This document shows positions 12,124 through 25,460 of a stretch of DNA of 64,000 bases, piece after piece (position 1 is the first letter of the stretch; every line of letters begins with the position of its first letter). The translations under genes and the position numbers were made by a program. This DNA is from Carassius auratus (Eukaryota; Chordata; Actinopteri; Cypriniformes; Cyprinidae). The notes beneath the pieces were generated by a model. The model saw nothing but the letters and a program-made list of their open reading frames with translations. It made no database searches and was not told where the DNA came from. The stretch covers positions 186,001 to 250,000 of the forward strand of contig NW_020527717.1 in NCBI RefSeq assembly GCF_003368295.1, read 5' to 3'.

Positions 12124-12370
12124 TAAAGTGACAGTTCACTCAAAATTGAAACATACCCCATGATTTACTCACTCTCCAGCCATCCAATATCAATATCATC
12201 TCCAGCCATATCAAAAAATGTCCTGGCTCTTTCAAGCTTTATAATGGCAGTTAATGGGAGTCGAGATTTTTAAGCCCATAAAAGTGCATCCATCCATAAT
12301 GAAAAGTAATCCACACATCTCCTGGGGATATTTAAAACTTTATAAACCACTATGTCAAGCTTTTCGCTCA
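12124..12370. repeat. Partial MITE related to the 7141-8081 foldback
   Basis: Contains TAAAGTGACAGTTCACTCAA followed by a TTTACTCACTCT segment, similar to the arm of the foldback element. Only one end is recognisable. Confidence 0.35.
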
Positions 12371-13680
12371 CCCTACGCCTACATCCTACATTATTACTGG
12401 CACTAAAATCTGTATATGCAACATACTGTATTTTACTACAGTTATGGTTGCCATTATTATGAGTTTAATTGCATCAATTTGAAGTGTTGTGTTTAAATGA
12501 GGGACAGTTTAATTGCAATACTGCCTAAATCCCATTATAATTGCATGTAAATGTAGTTAATGTTACACAAATATGCACAAGATATTAGCTTTATTGAATT
12601 AATACACGTCATAAAAGTTTCTCTCCTACACTTTCTCTCTCTGTCTGGTTTGAGTATTGAGCATTAATATCAGGGTTGATGGCACAACAACAGACTGATG
12701 GAGGTCTGAGTCCAGCTCTAAGTGACTCGTGTGTTTTAACACACACACATACACACACAGACCTTGGGCCAGTGTGTATTAATCCAGCTGATTTATGGTT
12801 AAATCTGTCACGCTTCAGGAGAGTGTACCCTTTACCTCCATCACCTTAAGGTTCAACAATACACAAGCATGCACAAGCACACTCATGCCGCACATGCTCT
12901 CTCACGCTGCTCAAGCATCACATGATATATCCAGTAACATACATGATGCATTTATTCCCATATTAGACAACACCTTTGGCTTACTATTGCTAAAATAAAT
13001 GTACATTCATGCTGCATTATGTTTGTTATTATTCTATCGTAAAAACTAACTTGTGTAATTCATACTGCACAAAAACTAGACATATCTTTGCATATTGTGG
13101 TTGAACCTCCTTCATTGTTCTATGTCATTAATTATTAATAATATCCTGTGCATTTCAAACATGATCACACCTGATGATTGATAATGCTTCATGATAAAAC
13201 CAAGCCATACCACAATGATGATGAATTTGCTTCCCTTATGAGCATTACATGCAATATAAAATAATAATAATACTCTCTCTTTAAGATAATAATAATAATC
13301 TCTGTAACTGTATAATTAGTTTGTATTTTTCATAAATAAATGTTTTTCTATTTGCGCAATTTAATTTTAGATGAAATATTGTTTATGCATTTATATATTT
13401 ATTTATTCATTTAGTAAATAAATAAATATCTGTTTATTTTCCTTTTTGTGATAACTTCTGTATAATTTTATTTATTTATTTATTTACATACACAGTACAT
13501 ATACAATATAAAGATAAATTTTTTTAGCTTCCTATATATTCCTTTCTTTTTCTCTCTATACTGTAACTTGCTGTTTCAAATAAATAAATGTGTTTTATTT
13601 CCTTTTTGTGATATCTTTTGAATAAATTATAATTATATATATATATATATATATGTTTTTTATTTTTTTTACAATTGAAT

Positions 13681-13712
<32 letters not shown>

Positions 13713-16700
13713 CATACAATTTGTTTTGTATAATTTATTTCCACAGTTGCACTATTGAAAGATAAGGAATGTAGAGGAAGGAAAAATCATATTTTCTCCG
13801 TATGGTGGATGTCTTTTAAATAAATCCATAAATACTTAAATAGATGAATAAATAAATATTTTAAATAAAATAAATTACAAAATGGTGGGAATTAGACCTA
13901 GATCCAGACCTAGCTGGAAACATAGCTGTAGTGAAAAACACAAGATGCACAATCAGGTGCTTGACCCCGTCAACGACTGAACTTGAAACCATAAAATCAG
14001 GCCTCTTCATGCTTTCCCTGGATGATCCAGCAGGGTGTTGTGGCCTCTTGCCATCAGGATGAGGTAAGACTACGGTAGACAATGACTGGTCATGACCGGA
14101 TAGTGTTCTAGAGTCTAATCTGTCCATTCCAGGAATGAGTTTGTGACACAATGTGTGTGCCGAAGATAATGGATAAATAATTAATAAAATAAACACCATG
14201 GCAAGGACACACACACAAAAGGTTCCACCTGACACAAACTGTGCATCGTGAAAAATCACGCACACACACACCCTTTACTCAAGTCCCATTTAGCTGTCAG
14301 AAGTCTGGAGAATTTAAAAACCCATCAAAGAACTCCAAAGCTATCACACACCTCACTAACGCCACTCACATTACTTTTCTCTCATCCTTCTCCATCTGTC
14401 TTTCCTCCTCTTTTAGTTTGGCAAGCGACAGAGAGCGATGGTTAGGGACGTTTTAGAAATGTTTGGGCAGAGCCTCAGGGGGAGCCTTCAAGGATACCTA
14501 AAAAAATGAGCAAAGCAGCAGGATCCCGACAGGAAGAAGAAAAGCCTTTCTGTTTGAATAGAAGTCTATGGAGAAGACTATAATATGACTATATGTATGA
14601 CTTAGCATGACTCCTAATATGATAATCATTTTTCTCAATTGCTATTCACATTCATACAGTACAATGCATATGTTAAATTAGTATAATATGTATAGTATAA
14701 CTTTCATAAAAAATTGTCAAATGCTTAATTTTCATCAAACAGGCTACATTTAATCAAATAAAATTCTAAATAAATAGATGAAGAATTCAGACGCAAAAGT
14801 GTCCTCTAAGTGCCATCTGAAATTTTCATCTAAAATGAGCATTTTTATTACACTCCTATGTTTGGGTTCAGTTATTTTACTCTAATGGCAATGTACAAGT
14901 CATTTTCTGTGCAAATGCAAAGTTAAATAACTTAAGATAAATATACAAGCCTGATAAAAATTATTATTGTAGAAGACCGTTTCAGTTTGCAATTTCTGAA
15001 CTCTTAAAATAAGATGAAACATACCTTTTGAATTTTGATTTTTTTTTTTCTTAACACATGTACCATGATCAGCAAATCTTTCTTCTCAATTCACAAGTAA
15101 GAATGTTTACAAATCTGAAGGAGCGCTTCAATACACAGTGTCTATATTTCTTTACACACACACATATACATTTCTCTCACTTGATAACTCTTTTGTTGAC
15201 CTCTTGAACCTGTGCTTCATCTGGAGTGGAGTTCAATCAAAACTAAGGGAACTCTAATGTGTGTGTTTTCACTCACAGGTTCAGCCATTTCATGCCTCTC
15301 AATCACCTCTGCAATCCTTCCTCGCTTCTCTTACCCCATCCTTTCTTTTCACACCTTTTCACTTAAACGCCAAACACTTGGAGAGAGTGTTTGCCATCAC
15401 TGCTGTCGACCGCGGAGCTGTCCGTCACTCAGGGCTGCTGTAGAAGCAGGTCTGTCCCAGAGAGCATTTGGCTCTGATGTGTGCCAATGTGACATATATG
15501 TCCAAAATCAGCATAAATTAAAGGCAGTGCAATGATTTTACAGATTAAATGATTTATTCTTCCTGTTTTTATGCAGCAGTAATGACAATGAAGTGGATTT
15601 AAAAAAAAATCCAATCCTTTAAATTAAATTTCCAATCCTTTCCCTCTCTGTCCAACTTCACTTCCTGTCAACGTGCTGTAAATATATATTTTTTTCATAT
15701 ATATTTCAACAGAATTTGCCATTAGCACATAACAGAATGATTTAGTCTTCAAATAGGCAGCATAAAATAATTAATAATATAGTAATATATAAATATATAA
15801 GCAATATAATAAAATAAAAAAATAAAATAAAATAAAATTCCTGAATCTGTCCCACTTCACTTCCCATCAACATGCTGTCCCATAATAATAAAAACAAAAA
15901 TGCAAAAAATAAACGTATATTATTTTGTATTATATTACTTTGTAAAATATTACAATAATAATAGTAACAATAATAATAAATAGGCAGCTTTTAATAAAAA
16001 ATAATAATAAAAGTTGAAAAAATGTAGTAGTAATTGTGGTACAATTTATAATTCGTTTTCCTATTTTGTATTGATATTTTTCAAAACTGAAATTATTGCT
16101 TCATCCGTTTTCTTGGACTTATTTTCTGTTTTGCTGAGCTTACTGCAATACATTATGAGATTACCTTCTCTAGGAAAGATGCATGTGACACAGCTACCTT
16201 TCAGACTTTACACTTGAAGTGCATATATCATGCATTTAAAACACTGCCTATGCGGGCAGCTCACTGGGAATTGGGGTCTTCATCTATCTGTTGACCCGCT
16301 AACTCTCTCTCGTTACCCGTGGCTGAACTGCTGACAGTGAGGTCATAGAGGTGGTCACAGGAAAAGGAGGATGAAGGTTGGAGGATTTCAGCTTCGGTCT
16401 CCAGGTCACAGACAAACAGACAGACGTGTGAGTTTGTGTGTTTCGGCATCTTTCCACACACCTCAAGAAATTCTACCGCATCTGCTTTGAAGTTTGAACT
16501 GCTCCTTTCAGAGCTCCTAACAAACCACCGATGTTATGGATTATAAATGAACTAATTATTTGTAATGCTCATTAGCTCCAGGTCCTAATTAGCCTAAATT
16601 AATATTGGTTTTGATAAAGACAATGGCGAAGGAAAATTGGCAATTGACCTTCTCTGTTAATCTGGAGAGAAACAGAAGAGAGAGAGACCATAGGTGAATG

Positions 16701-17347
16701 AAGAAAGTGTGTATAAAATCACAAACTTTCAGCATGACAGTTGAATAAAATGCATACATTGGCTCTGTTCCAAAACCTAGCGAAATGCCTTTGAAGGCAC
16801 AATTTTTAGACATTTCAAGGCAAAGGGTAGCGCTCATATACCTTCTTCTTGCAAATGCACAGAGAAGATGATTCCATAATGGGTCTCAAAAGTGGAAACA
16901 CTTCAAGAGTGTCAAAGTCATCGTCGGATTTGTTGAATCTTACAGGATTTCTGGGAGACGTGTGTGTTGCGTTCTTTAACGTTCTGTCCAGAAACAAAGA
17001 TGACATGATGCCAAACCCCCTCAAGAAAGAAGAAAGCCGTAGTGTTTACAACTGTGATGACGAGCGCTTATCGCGATCAACCAAACACTGGACATTTCCA
17101 CGAATTCCATGAATTCAGCTGTCAGTCTAAATGTCTGGCTATGCGACACTAACTGATCATTGACCACAGTTCCTATGCCAAACTGACTTTGTAATGATTT
17201 TGAAAGTTTCTTATGCTTACCAATACTGCATTTATTTAATTAAAACGCAGTTAAAAAAATGTAATATTGCAAAATGTTTAAAATAACTTTTCTATTTACA
17301 GTTGTGCTGCTTAATATGTTTGAGGAAACAGTTATGCAGTTTCTAAT

Positions 17348-18452
17348 TAGGGCTGTCACTTTTGTGAAAAAATCATTTTCGATTTTTAAGACATAAGTGT
17401 TCATTGAATCGATTGTAAAATCGATTTTCCATGTCTAAAAAAAGACGTTTCCTTTTTCAACGTGAAATAACCGACGAATGTAAAGAGAGCGTCAGCAATA
17501 TTTCTTATTTATTGGCATAAAGTTTCGTGCAGAATAACAAACAGCAACAGGATTGCAACATTCTCGAAAAAATATATATGCAGAGTGGATGTTTTTCCAT
17601 AACAAAAGAAAAACATCACTGCAGGCTTCAACCCGGCTACATTTATGATTTAGGCAATTAAAAAATCTCCAAGATTATTTTAAATAATGATCAATCCATT
17701 TCAAACAACTGTTCAAAAAAATGAAACTTTAAATGGACTTGAGAACAGGCCATGTGTGTTTTTTTTTTTATTGAATGTAACCGACACTTAGGCTAGGCGA
17801 AAAACAAGTAAAATCAAGTAAATCAAAATTTTTGGGGTCCAGAGCAGAGCGTTTTTTATTCATATAAAAATATCTATATGTCCAGCTGTTGAGAAGACAC
17901 GCTCCAACTGATGTCCCAGGGACATACAGCTGCGCAAGGTGGGGGTATTACTGCCAATTTTCCACCACAAAAGCCGGTCGCTGTCAGCTTGCAATGGTCC
18001 TTTTCATAACTCAGAATCTCCTGTAACTAGATGCACGAATGAGGCGAATTCGCGTCTACCGCGCCACGAGACCTCGTGACGCGCGTAAACGTGTCTTTAC
18101 ATTGACTTAACATTAAAATCATTCGCGCCAGACGCTCTATTCGCTTTTGGTGTGAATGCAGCATAAGAGGTCGCTTTCGACGTCACTAGGTCTTATAGGC
18201 GCGTATTTTCTGTCTAGCTTTCGCAAGGCATACTGCACTTTCGGAATTCTTTATTTTTTTTCCGCTTGTTTGTTAATTTTGTTACATGTATATTTTTTAA
18301 TTGTTTAATTATTTTAAAATTAATATTGTATTTTAGTAATAATAGTGTAACATATTTGGTTAAAATCGATTCCCTATTTTCATTTTCAAAACTTTTTTGG
18401 GTTGGTCCAATCGAATTGTGCAATCGATTTTCGAACTTAAAGTGACAGCCTA
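17348..18452. mobile_element. Non-autonomous hAT-like transposon, 1105 bp
   Basis: The left terminus TAGGGCTGTCACTTT and right terminus AAAGTGACAGCCTA are inverted repeats differing by one base deletion. The element is flanked by a perfect 8-bp direct repeat TTTCTAAT (17340-17347 and 18453-18460), the target-site length typical of hAT. Internal sequence contains repeated ATCGATT words near both ends. No transposase ORF was seen. Confidence 0.8.
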
Positions 18453-20148
18453 TTTCTAATTAATCTAATTAATTTGATTAAAAAAAAATTCAAAAGAGCA
18501 GCTTTTAAATTAAACTTTCTTCTTAAACAATGTAAAAGTCCTTACTGTCACTTTTGATCAATTTAGTGCATCCTTGGTAATAAATGAAATAAAGTAACAG
18601 TTCAAAAAATAACAGTTTTAAAAGAAATCTTACTGACTTCAAACTTTTGAATGGTAGTGCATATATTTAAAATAAAAGCAAGCTAAAGCAAAAATAAATA
18701 AATAAAAAAATAAAAATGAAATAAAATTTCCAATGCGAAATTAGTGCTCTGAACCAAGTTGTCAGGGCTCCAAAAAGCATGGACATCTATTTTTCCCTAT
18801 CTCCTGCCTTTCACGTCACAACACATGCTCAGCAAGACCACTGATAAAGAAGGTTTAGAGCTCTTGAGCTGTCAATCAGCTCGGGAGATGGCCAGCTGTA
18901 ATTCCAAATTTTGGGGTTGCCAACTTTAGGTTTTTCTACAACCACCAGTCCAGACATGCCCCTGCAGTCACCTCAGAGTACCACAGAGACAACGAGAAAC
19001 AGAAACCTGTTAAATGTCAAACACTCTCTCCTGCAAGAGATAAGAGGGAGAGCCTCAATTATAGACACATCCCTCCCAACTACCAGCAAACGCTCCCGCA
19101 CCTCTGCAACACACGAACACAACCCTATCCAGGTCGAAATTAAATGTGGAGAAGCGCTGCACTGCTAGATACTGTCAGATTGAAGACATAATTGCTTGGT
19201 CTTTGCGAGCTTAACCTGAATGACAATAAGAATCAATAGAGCAGAAGCGAGAGAGGAGTGGACTGAGAGAATGAAGCGGAGATAAACAGTTGGAAAACAA
19301 AGAAAAATCCAAGAGTGAAGCTGGAGATTTGAGCCGCGTGTTTGAGGAGGTGACTCTCTGTGGACACACGGGACCAGTGGATTAACCCCATCAGACAACG
19401 CTGCTCCAAATGTCATCGGAGCGGTGAAAGACATGATAACCTTTCAGCACACATGCAAACCCCTCTCCTAAATTCCCACACACTTTAACACTCTCATTAT
19501 CTGATGGACGCAAATATTCACAGAAAGTGACATGAGAGGCACAAAGTGGCGGAGCACACACAAGTAAAGCCCGCGCGGGTGCTTGTTGTCGTCGGCTGGG
19601 CAAAGAGCGGGTCACTGATGTGAGACATCAATTTCCAGGTAGGCTGCTCTCAGCGGCTCCAGCAGGTATCAGCCAACACACACCTGCCTCTGATAAGCAG
19701 CTGCCGCAAAATGATCTCAACCACACACACACAAGCGCGCACAACATGCATTATTCACACACACACAGACCAGTACATCCATGCACACCTAAATGGCACA
19801 CAGAAATTGGATGAGTCATGCTATTCTTTCAGACATACGCTTTTCCTTGATTTTGCATACTAATTAATCAAATAAAATTGTAAAAACTATAAATGACCGT
19901 AAATAAAATCACTAACCAAGGATTAGAATTTCTCTAAGATCTTTCAAGAAAAAATTGGTACTACTACAAGCTGTACTGAATTAGTAAGCAGTGCTTTTTC
20001 TCATAATAATATATATATATTTTTTTTTTATCAAATTCACAACAGTTGCATAAGGTTAATTCTGAGCAAATTACATTTCAGATAGCATAAGTAACTTTAT
20101 TTTATATTTTTAAAACATAATAAACTCATGTTTGAAAATTGCTATAGG

Positions 20149-21450
20149 TGTCACATGCATGATCTGTTTTAGTTTAGTTTTCTGTGTTTCCTTTCCCCTG
20201 CCTAGTTTACTGGTGGAGATCGAGGTCTTGGAGGAAAGCCCCACCCACACTTCTGGGACTGAGGGTGAGCTGCACCTGTTTTTTTGGTATCATATGGAGG
20301 AATTAATGGAAATTTTTCCAATGGACTTAACAGACTGGTTCGGGGAGGTAATTCCTAGTTCTCCTGTGTCTCCGCTGGCTCTGTCCAGCCCTGAATCTCC
20401 TGTGTCTACGCTGGTTCCATCCAGCTCAAGTCCTCCAGTATTCCTTCTCAGCCTCCCTCTCCCACCTCCTCTTAAACAAGCCAGTCCCTCAGCTCACCCT
20501 CAGTCAGCATCACCTGCATGCTCTGATCTGCCTCGGGACTACCAGTCTCCAGCTCTGCCTTGGCATGAGGATCCCCTGTCTCCGCTTTCAGCCTTCGAGT
20601 TCTGGACTCCACCTCAGTCCTTCGACCCATCGGCTCCACCTTGGCTCCTAGCTCCCTTATCTCCACCGTGGCCCATCATTTCACCAGCTCCACTGGCTTC
20701 CTCGTCCCTCCGGCTCCGCCTTGGTCAGTTGTTGACCATCTGTCACCTCGGGACTCCAATCCTCTGGCTTCGCCTCATCACTCCGTCCCTCTGGCTTTGT
20801 CAGGCTCCTCCTTGCCCTCCAGCTCCACATCCATCCTCAATCTTCTGGAGCCCCACCACCGCCTTGGTTGCCTGAGCCTTCTGCTCCACCTTGGCACTCC
20901 GGATCCTCTGAGTCACTCTAGTTCTGAAGCTGCTCTGCTCTATCCTGGGCTCCTACTCCACCGGTGTCATCTCTGTCAGTCGGCCCCCTGGTTTTTTCAG
21001 CCCAATCTCTACCACGGCTCCTCCCACCGTCGACTCAAGCATGGGCCGCTATCCTGGCTGGCCTCTGGATCTCCATCTGGCTCCGGGCTTCTCCCTCCAT
21101 CTACTCTGCCCTGGCCCTATGAACTATGCCCATTTCCCATTGCCTGCTCCACACCCGCCTCCTGAACCCCCAGCATCCCTCCTCTGTTCGACTATTTTTG
21201 TTTGGAGGGGGTTCCGGGAGGGGGAAAACTGTCACATGTATGATCTGTTTTAGTTTAGTTTTCTGTGTTTCTTTTCTCCTGCCTAGTTTGTTTCCAAGGT
21301 TTTTGATTCATTAGCTCCACACCTGTTTCAGTTCTCCCAATTAAGTTTCTAGTACTTAAGTTCTGTGTCTTTTCCAGTGGTGTTTTGTCTGCTACTATTT
21401 GGATTTGTGTTTTGGTTGTGCCCATTCTCTCCTGTGGAATATTAAAATTA
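20149..21450 (+). mobile_element. Decayed LTR retroelement remnant
   Basis: A segment starting TGTCACATG and running about 60 bp (20149-20208) recurs at 21230-21289. The second copy is directly preceded by a purine run (GGGAGGGGGAAAAC), as expected of a polypurine tract before a 3' LTR starting TG. The region between encodes a proline/serine-rich gag-like protein with frameshifts; no reverse transcriptase, protease or integrase is present. The left LTR is cut to its first 60 bp. The right end is placed roughly, near the TATTAAAA at about 21440. Confidence 0.6.
20294..21165 (+). pseudogene. Proline/serine-rich gag-like remnant
   Basis: From the ATG at 20294 (MEELMEIFPMDLTDWF) the frame is open to 20875, then the low-complexity coding pattern (VPPAPPWSVVDH) continues in another frame from about 20690 to 21165. 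PPAPPW-type repeats dominate. It is inside the LTR element and has no host-gene splice structure. Described as gag-like from position and composition only. Confidence 0.45.
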
Positions 21451-21454
21451 CTCT

Positions 21455-21540
21455 TTTAGTATGATTTCTGAAAGATCATGTGACACTGAAGACTGTAGTA
21501 ATGATGCTGAAAACTCAGCTTTGTATCACAGGAATAAATG
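21455..21540 (+). repeat. Dispersed core repeat, copy adjoining the LTR remnant
   Basis: Same core with a few substitutions (AAAGATCATGTGACACTGAA). It begins directly after the presumed right end of the LTR element. Confidence 0.7.
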
Positions 21541-24500
21541 ACAATTTGAAATGTATTACAATTGAGAAACCATAATATTTCACAATAATACTTTTTTACT
21601 GCAACCTTAGTGAGCAGAAGAGATTACTTTCAAAAATACTGAACAGAAGGCTTAGGTAGTGTACTCTTAGTTCTAAAAATAATTTGTAAATCATTTTTAA
21701 TAGGTCATTAATCATTATTTGATATTTTGAAATAAAGGCAGCCTTGATGAGAATCTAAATATAAAGAATGAGAATATAACATTTCAATAAGTATATAAAA
21801 TGTTAAAACATTTTATAACATTTACTGTACATCTGATCACATACTCTGCATATAAAAACATTATATTAGCTGTTCTCTCTGGTCTGAAACACAAAGTCGC
21901 ACTTACGAGTCCTTACTATTCCCATCAAGCCTTATGATACTCGTGTGTGATGTAACAGAGCATCAAGATACAGTCTCAAATGGCTTCGGTCTTCTGTTTC
22001 CCCAGAGACGTAACCTTACACACCTGCAGCCTGGGTAAAGGTCAGTCAGTGAGATCATATAATCATCAGCCTGGACAGACAGATACAATACAGTATCTGG
22101 AGTCTGGAGACACACACTCACTTTCATTTTTCATAATGGCCTGTCTGAATATTACTGCTTAAATTAAAGCTGAATTTTTTGAATATTTAAAATCCTTTTT
22201 CCTGCGCCAGTTTAATAAAGCAACTGCATATTTCTGATGTAATCTGTTTTAAGAATCATATCAGGTCAGAGCCGGGAAAGTGTTTGGTAAAGTGAGCTTA
22301 CTACTGCAAGAGCGTCTATGAACACTTCCAAATGACCCCAATCAATTACACATTAGAGTCAGCATCAGAAATATGCAAGCCCTTATAAATCATAAGACAA
22401 TGATGGGGTCACCGAGAGAGGGGGGTGGGGGATAGAAGTGCCGAAGGACACACTGTCTTTAATCTCAGATTTAATGCAAATAAAGCAGTAATATTTACTT
22501 AATTTTATGGGATAGACAACTAATGTACACTAGTTGATGATCTAAATAGATTGTCATTAACTTATGTCAATATATACTGTATAAAGCTGATAGCTGGATG
22601 ATTTTGTGGTTTATTCATTAATCTATTAAGAGGTTGCTATGTTATAGAACTCAAGAAACATAATGGAATTCTCAGTGATGCTTCAGCTCAATCCTGGATG
22701 TTCCACTCAACTAGAGAACAAAGACACAAATGAGACAGCTGTTGATATGTAGCAAGACAACAGAACTAAGATTAATATCACAGCACAGATAACCAACTCA
22801 CGTAAGAATCTGACGAGACCATATCTGGTATTTGACTGCAGATTTCGGCTTGAGAAAAATTTGAGAACTTGAGATCTGTTCTAAACCTCTAGAGAAGACA
22901 CGTGTGAGTTTCGACACTTCTTCCTCAGTATTAAAAATTTAACTTAAAGAATTAAGCACAAGTCTCACTTGCTTTCTGTTTAATTAATGAGTAACGACTA
23001 AGAAAATAAAGAGTACTCTTTGCATTAGGGATTTATAGACACTTGAAAAGGTAGACCATCCTCAATTCAAGCAAATTCTCTCCTAGAAAATACAAATACA
23101 TTGGAACAACAATATTCTGTACTGTAAAATTTTGGGGGCACTGTGAAATTACCATGTTGAATAAACAAGACTACAACAATTGCAGTTAATTATTACACTT
23201 TCCAATAAATTCCTATTAGTTAAAATTAGTTAATGCATAAACAATTTCTTAGAATAAGCAACATTTAAATAATGTTTACAGACACAACTTCTTAATTTAA
23301 TATATTGTTTTGATGAAAAAAAAATTTAATTAACATTTAATAAGAGAAAATAACTTAATTGTTAGTTTGTGTTTACTCATGTAGTTAACTAATGTTCACA
23401 AATGAACTAATATTAACAAATCAATTGTAAAGTGTTACCCAGTTGGTAATACTATTCTAATAATTCATAAAATTAAGGTTGAACCAATGATGTCACATGG
23501 ACTATTTTACCGATGTCCTACCTTTCTGGGCTTTGAACATAATCAGTTGGGTTGCTGTCTATGCAGGGTCAGAAAGCCCACGGATTTCATCAAAATGATC
23601 TCAATCTGTGTCTTGCAGATTTGGAATAACATTTCTGGTTGAACTATCCTCTTTAATTGTTAACACCAGGTAAATTAAGTGTGAAACATCACACAGGATC
23701 ACCCAAACCATTTTCCCAGGTTTACAATGACCCAGAGTTCTCTATCTCGTGTGAAAAGCCCCCATGTGTTCTGCACACATGAACAGGAACACACACTATA
23801 CACCAAAGGCCTGATGGAGAGTGTGTTTACAGACAGCATTCAAGCGTACAGCATTATCTCCTTGAGTGAGAGCGAAGGAGCATATATGTTGTCATCATTT
23901 TAAGTTACTGGAAACAAGAGTGACCTGAGGTTCAAGGCCACAATGCTGATAGTGCATGGGTCGATTCTTAAAGTACAACCCTTTTTTAGCAGTCCAGATC
24001 TTTAGCCACCAGGCAGCACTGCCTTTTCTTGCTTTATTTTTAAACAGGATCTGTATTTATTGAAAGTCTGCCTCCTTAAAGCCAGAGTTGAAGCAGCCAC
24101 CTGAACTTGGCCAACTATCAACATCCAGCCAAAGATATGACTGACTAGCAATTTACTACATATCTGAGGGAATTTTTTTTCAGTGTGTATAGATAGATCA
24201 ATTAGACAATTGGTGCGGAATAAAAGATTAAACAATGAATAAAAAAATATGCATGCATATATGTCTTAAGTCGCTGGGGTATATAATAGCCAAAAAACAT
24301 TGTATGGGTCAAAATTATTGATTTTTCTTTTATGCCAAAAATCATTAGGATATTAAGGAAAGATCACGTTCCATGAAAATATTTTGTAAATTTCCTACCG
24401 CATTGCTAAGAACTTAATTTGAACAACTTTAAAGGTGATTTTCTCAGTATTTAGATTTTTTTTTTTTTTGCACCCTCAGATTCCAATTTTCAAATAGTTG

Positions 24501-25192
24501 TCTCTTGACCAAATATGGTCAGATCCTAATAAGCCATACATCGATGGAATGTATTTCGGATGTTGTATAAATCTCAATTTGCATGGAACAACATTAATAT
24601 ATAGAATAATTTCATTTTCAGGTAAAACGGTGTCATTAAAACCCTTGAGGCAATCAGTGTGACCCATACTATCATATCAGTCAGCAGCCAAATAAATCAC
24701 TTCCTTCATCATCAGTTCCTCTAAGGTGAGTCTCCATAACACATGGCACTGTTTTAAACTAGCTTCTAAATGAGACGAGAACTTACTGCCAAACAGAACC
24801 TGAGGCCGTAACTACTGAAATAATTGCTCCAAGCTCTAAGAAATAAACTGTTTAACAAGGCCACTCATTTAGCTGTCAATCACAGAGAGTCATTTACATT
24901 TGAGAAAGCAGGACCGCTCAAAGGAAAGCTTTTTCCTGAGGAAATTTTCTTCATACAAATCAACTCAACAAAGCTTTGGAGTGATTGTCTTTCCAACAGG
25001 TATGAATTTTCTCTTTTAAAATTTAATATTTGAGAAAAACTATATTCCATGAAGCATTGAGAACCATTATATGTAGCCAGAACCTCCATTTATTTCTATA
25101 GAGACCTTCTAAGTGATTAAATAATTGAGTGGATGAATTGAATTCAAATACAGATTAAAAACAGCTAATGCAGCTGCTAATTCTATATTACA

Positions 25193-25460
25193 GTTCACCC
25201 AAAAGTAAAAAGTCATCTTTAACTTAACATCATGTCATTCCAACCCAAATTATTTTCATTACATTCTTCCATGAAGTGCAAAAGGGCAAAACCTTTGGAA
25301 AGTGGTTGGTGATTTTTTCTTCTCAAGCTTTAGAACTACAAATGACACCAGTAGGGTATGCATGAATGGATGTTAAATTATATTGCCAAAAAATACAAAA
25401 GGCACCATAAAAATAGTCCATATGACCAGTGCACTTTATTACTTCTGTAGTCTTCTGAAG
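25193..25460. repeat. Partial MITE related to the 7141-8081 foldback
   Basis: Begins CAGTTCACCCAAAAGTAAAA and continues with CATCATGTCATTCCAACCCA, as in several degraded fish MITEs. The second terminus is missing. Confidence 0.35.

Noticed and set aside
13861..14271. A 136-codon open frame on the minus strand
   Set aside because: No recognisable domain, no convincing splice or start context; composition fits chance.
20132..20875. A 247-codon proline-rich open frame as a host gene
   Set aside because: It lies between LTR copies, overlaps the left LTR, lacks a host-like start and continues only by frameshift. Treated as retroelement remnant.
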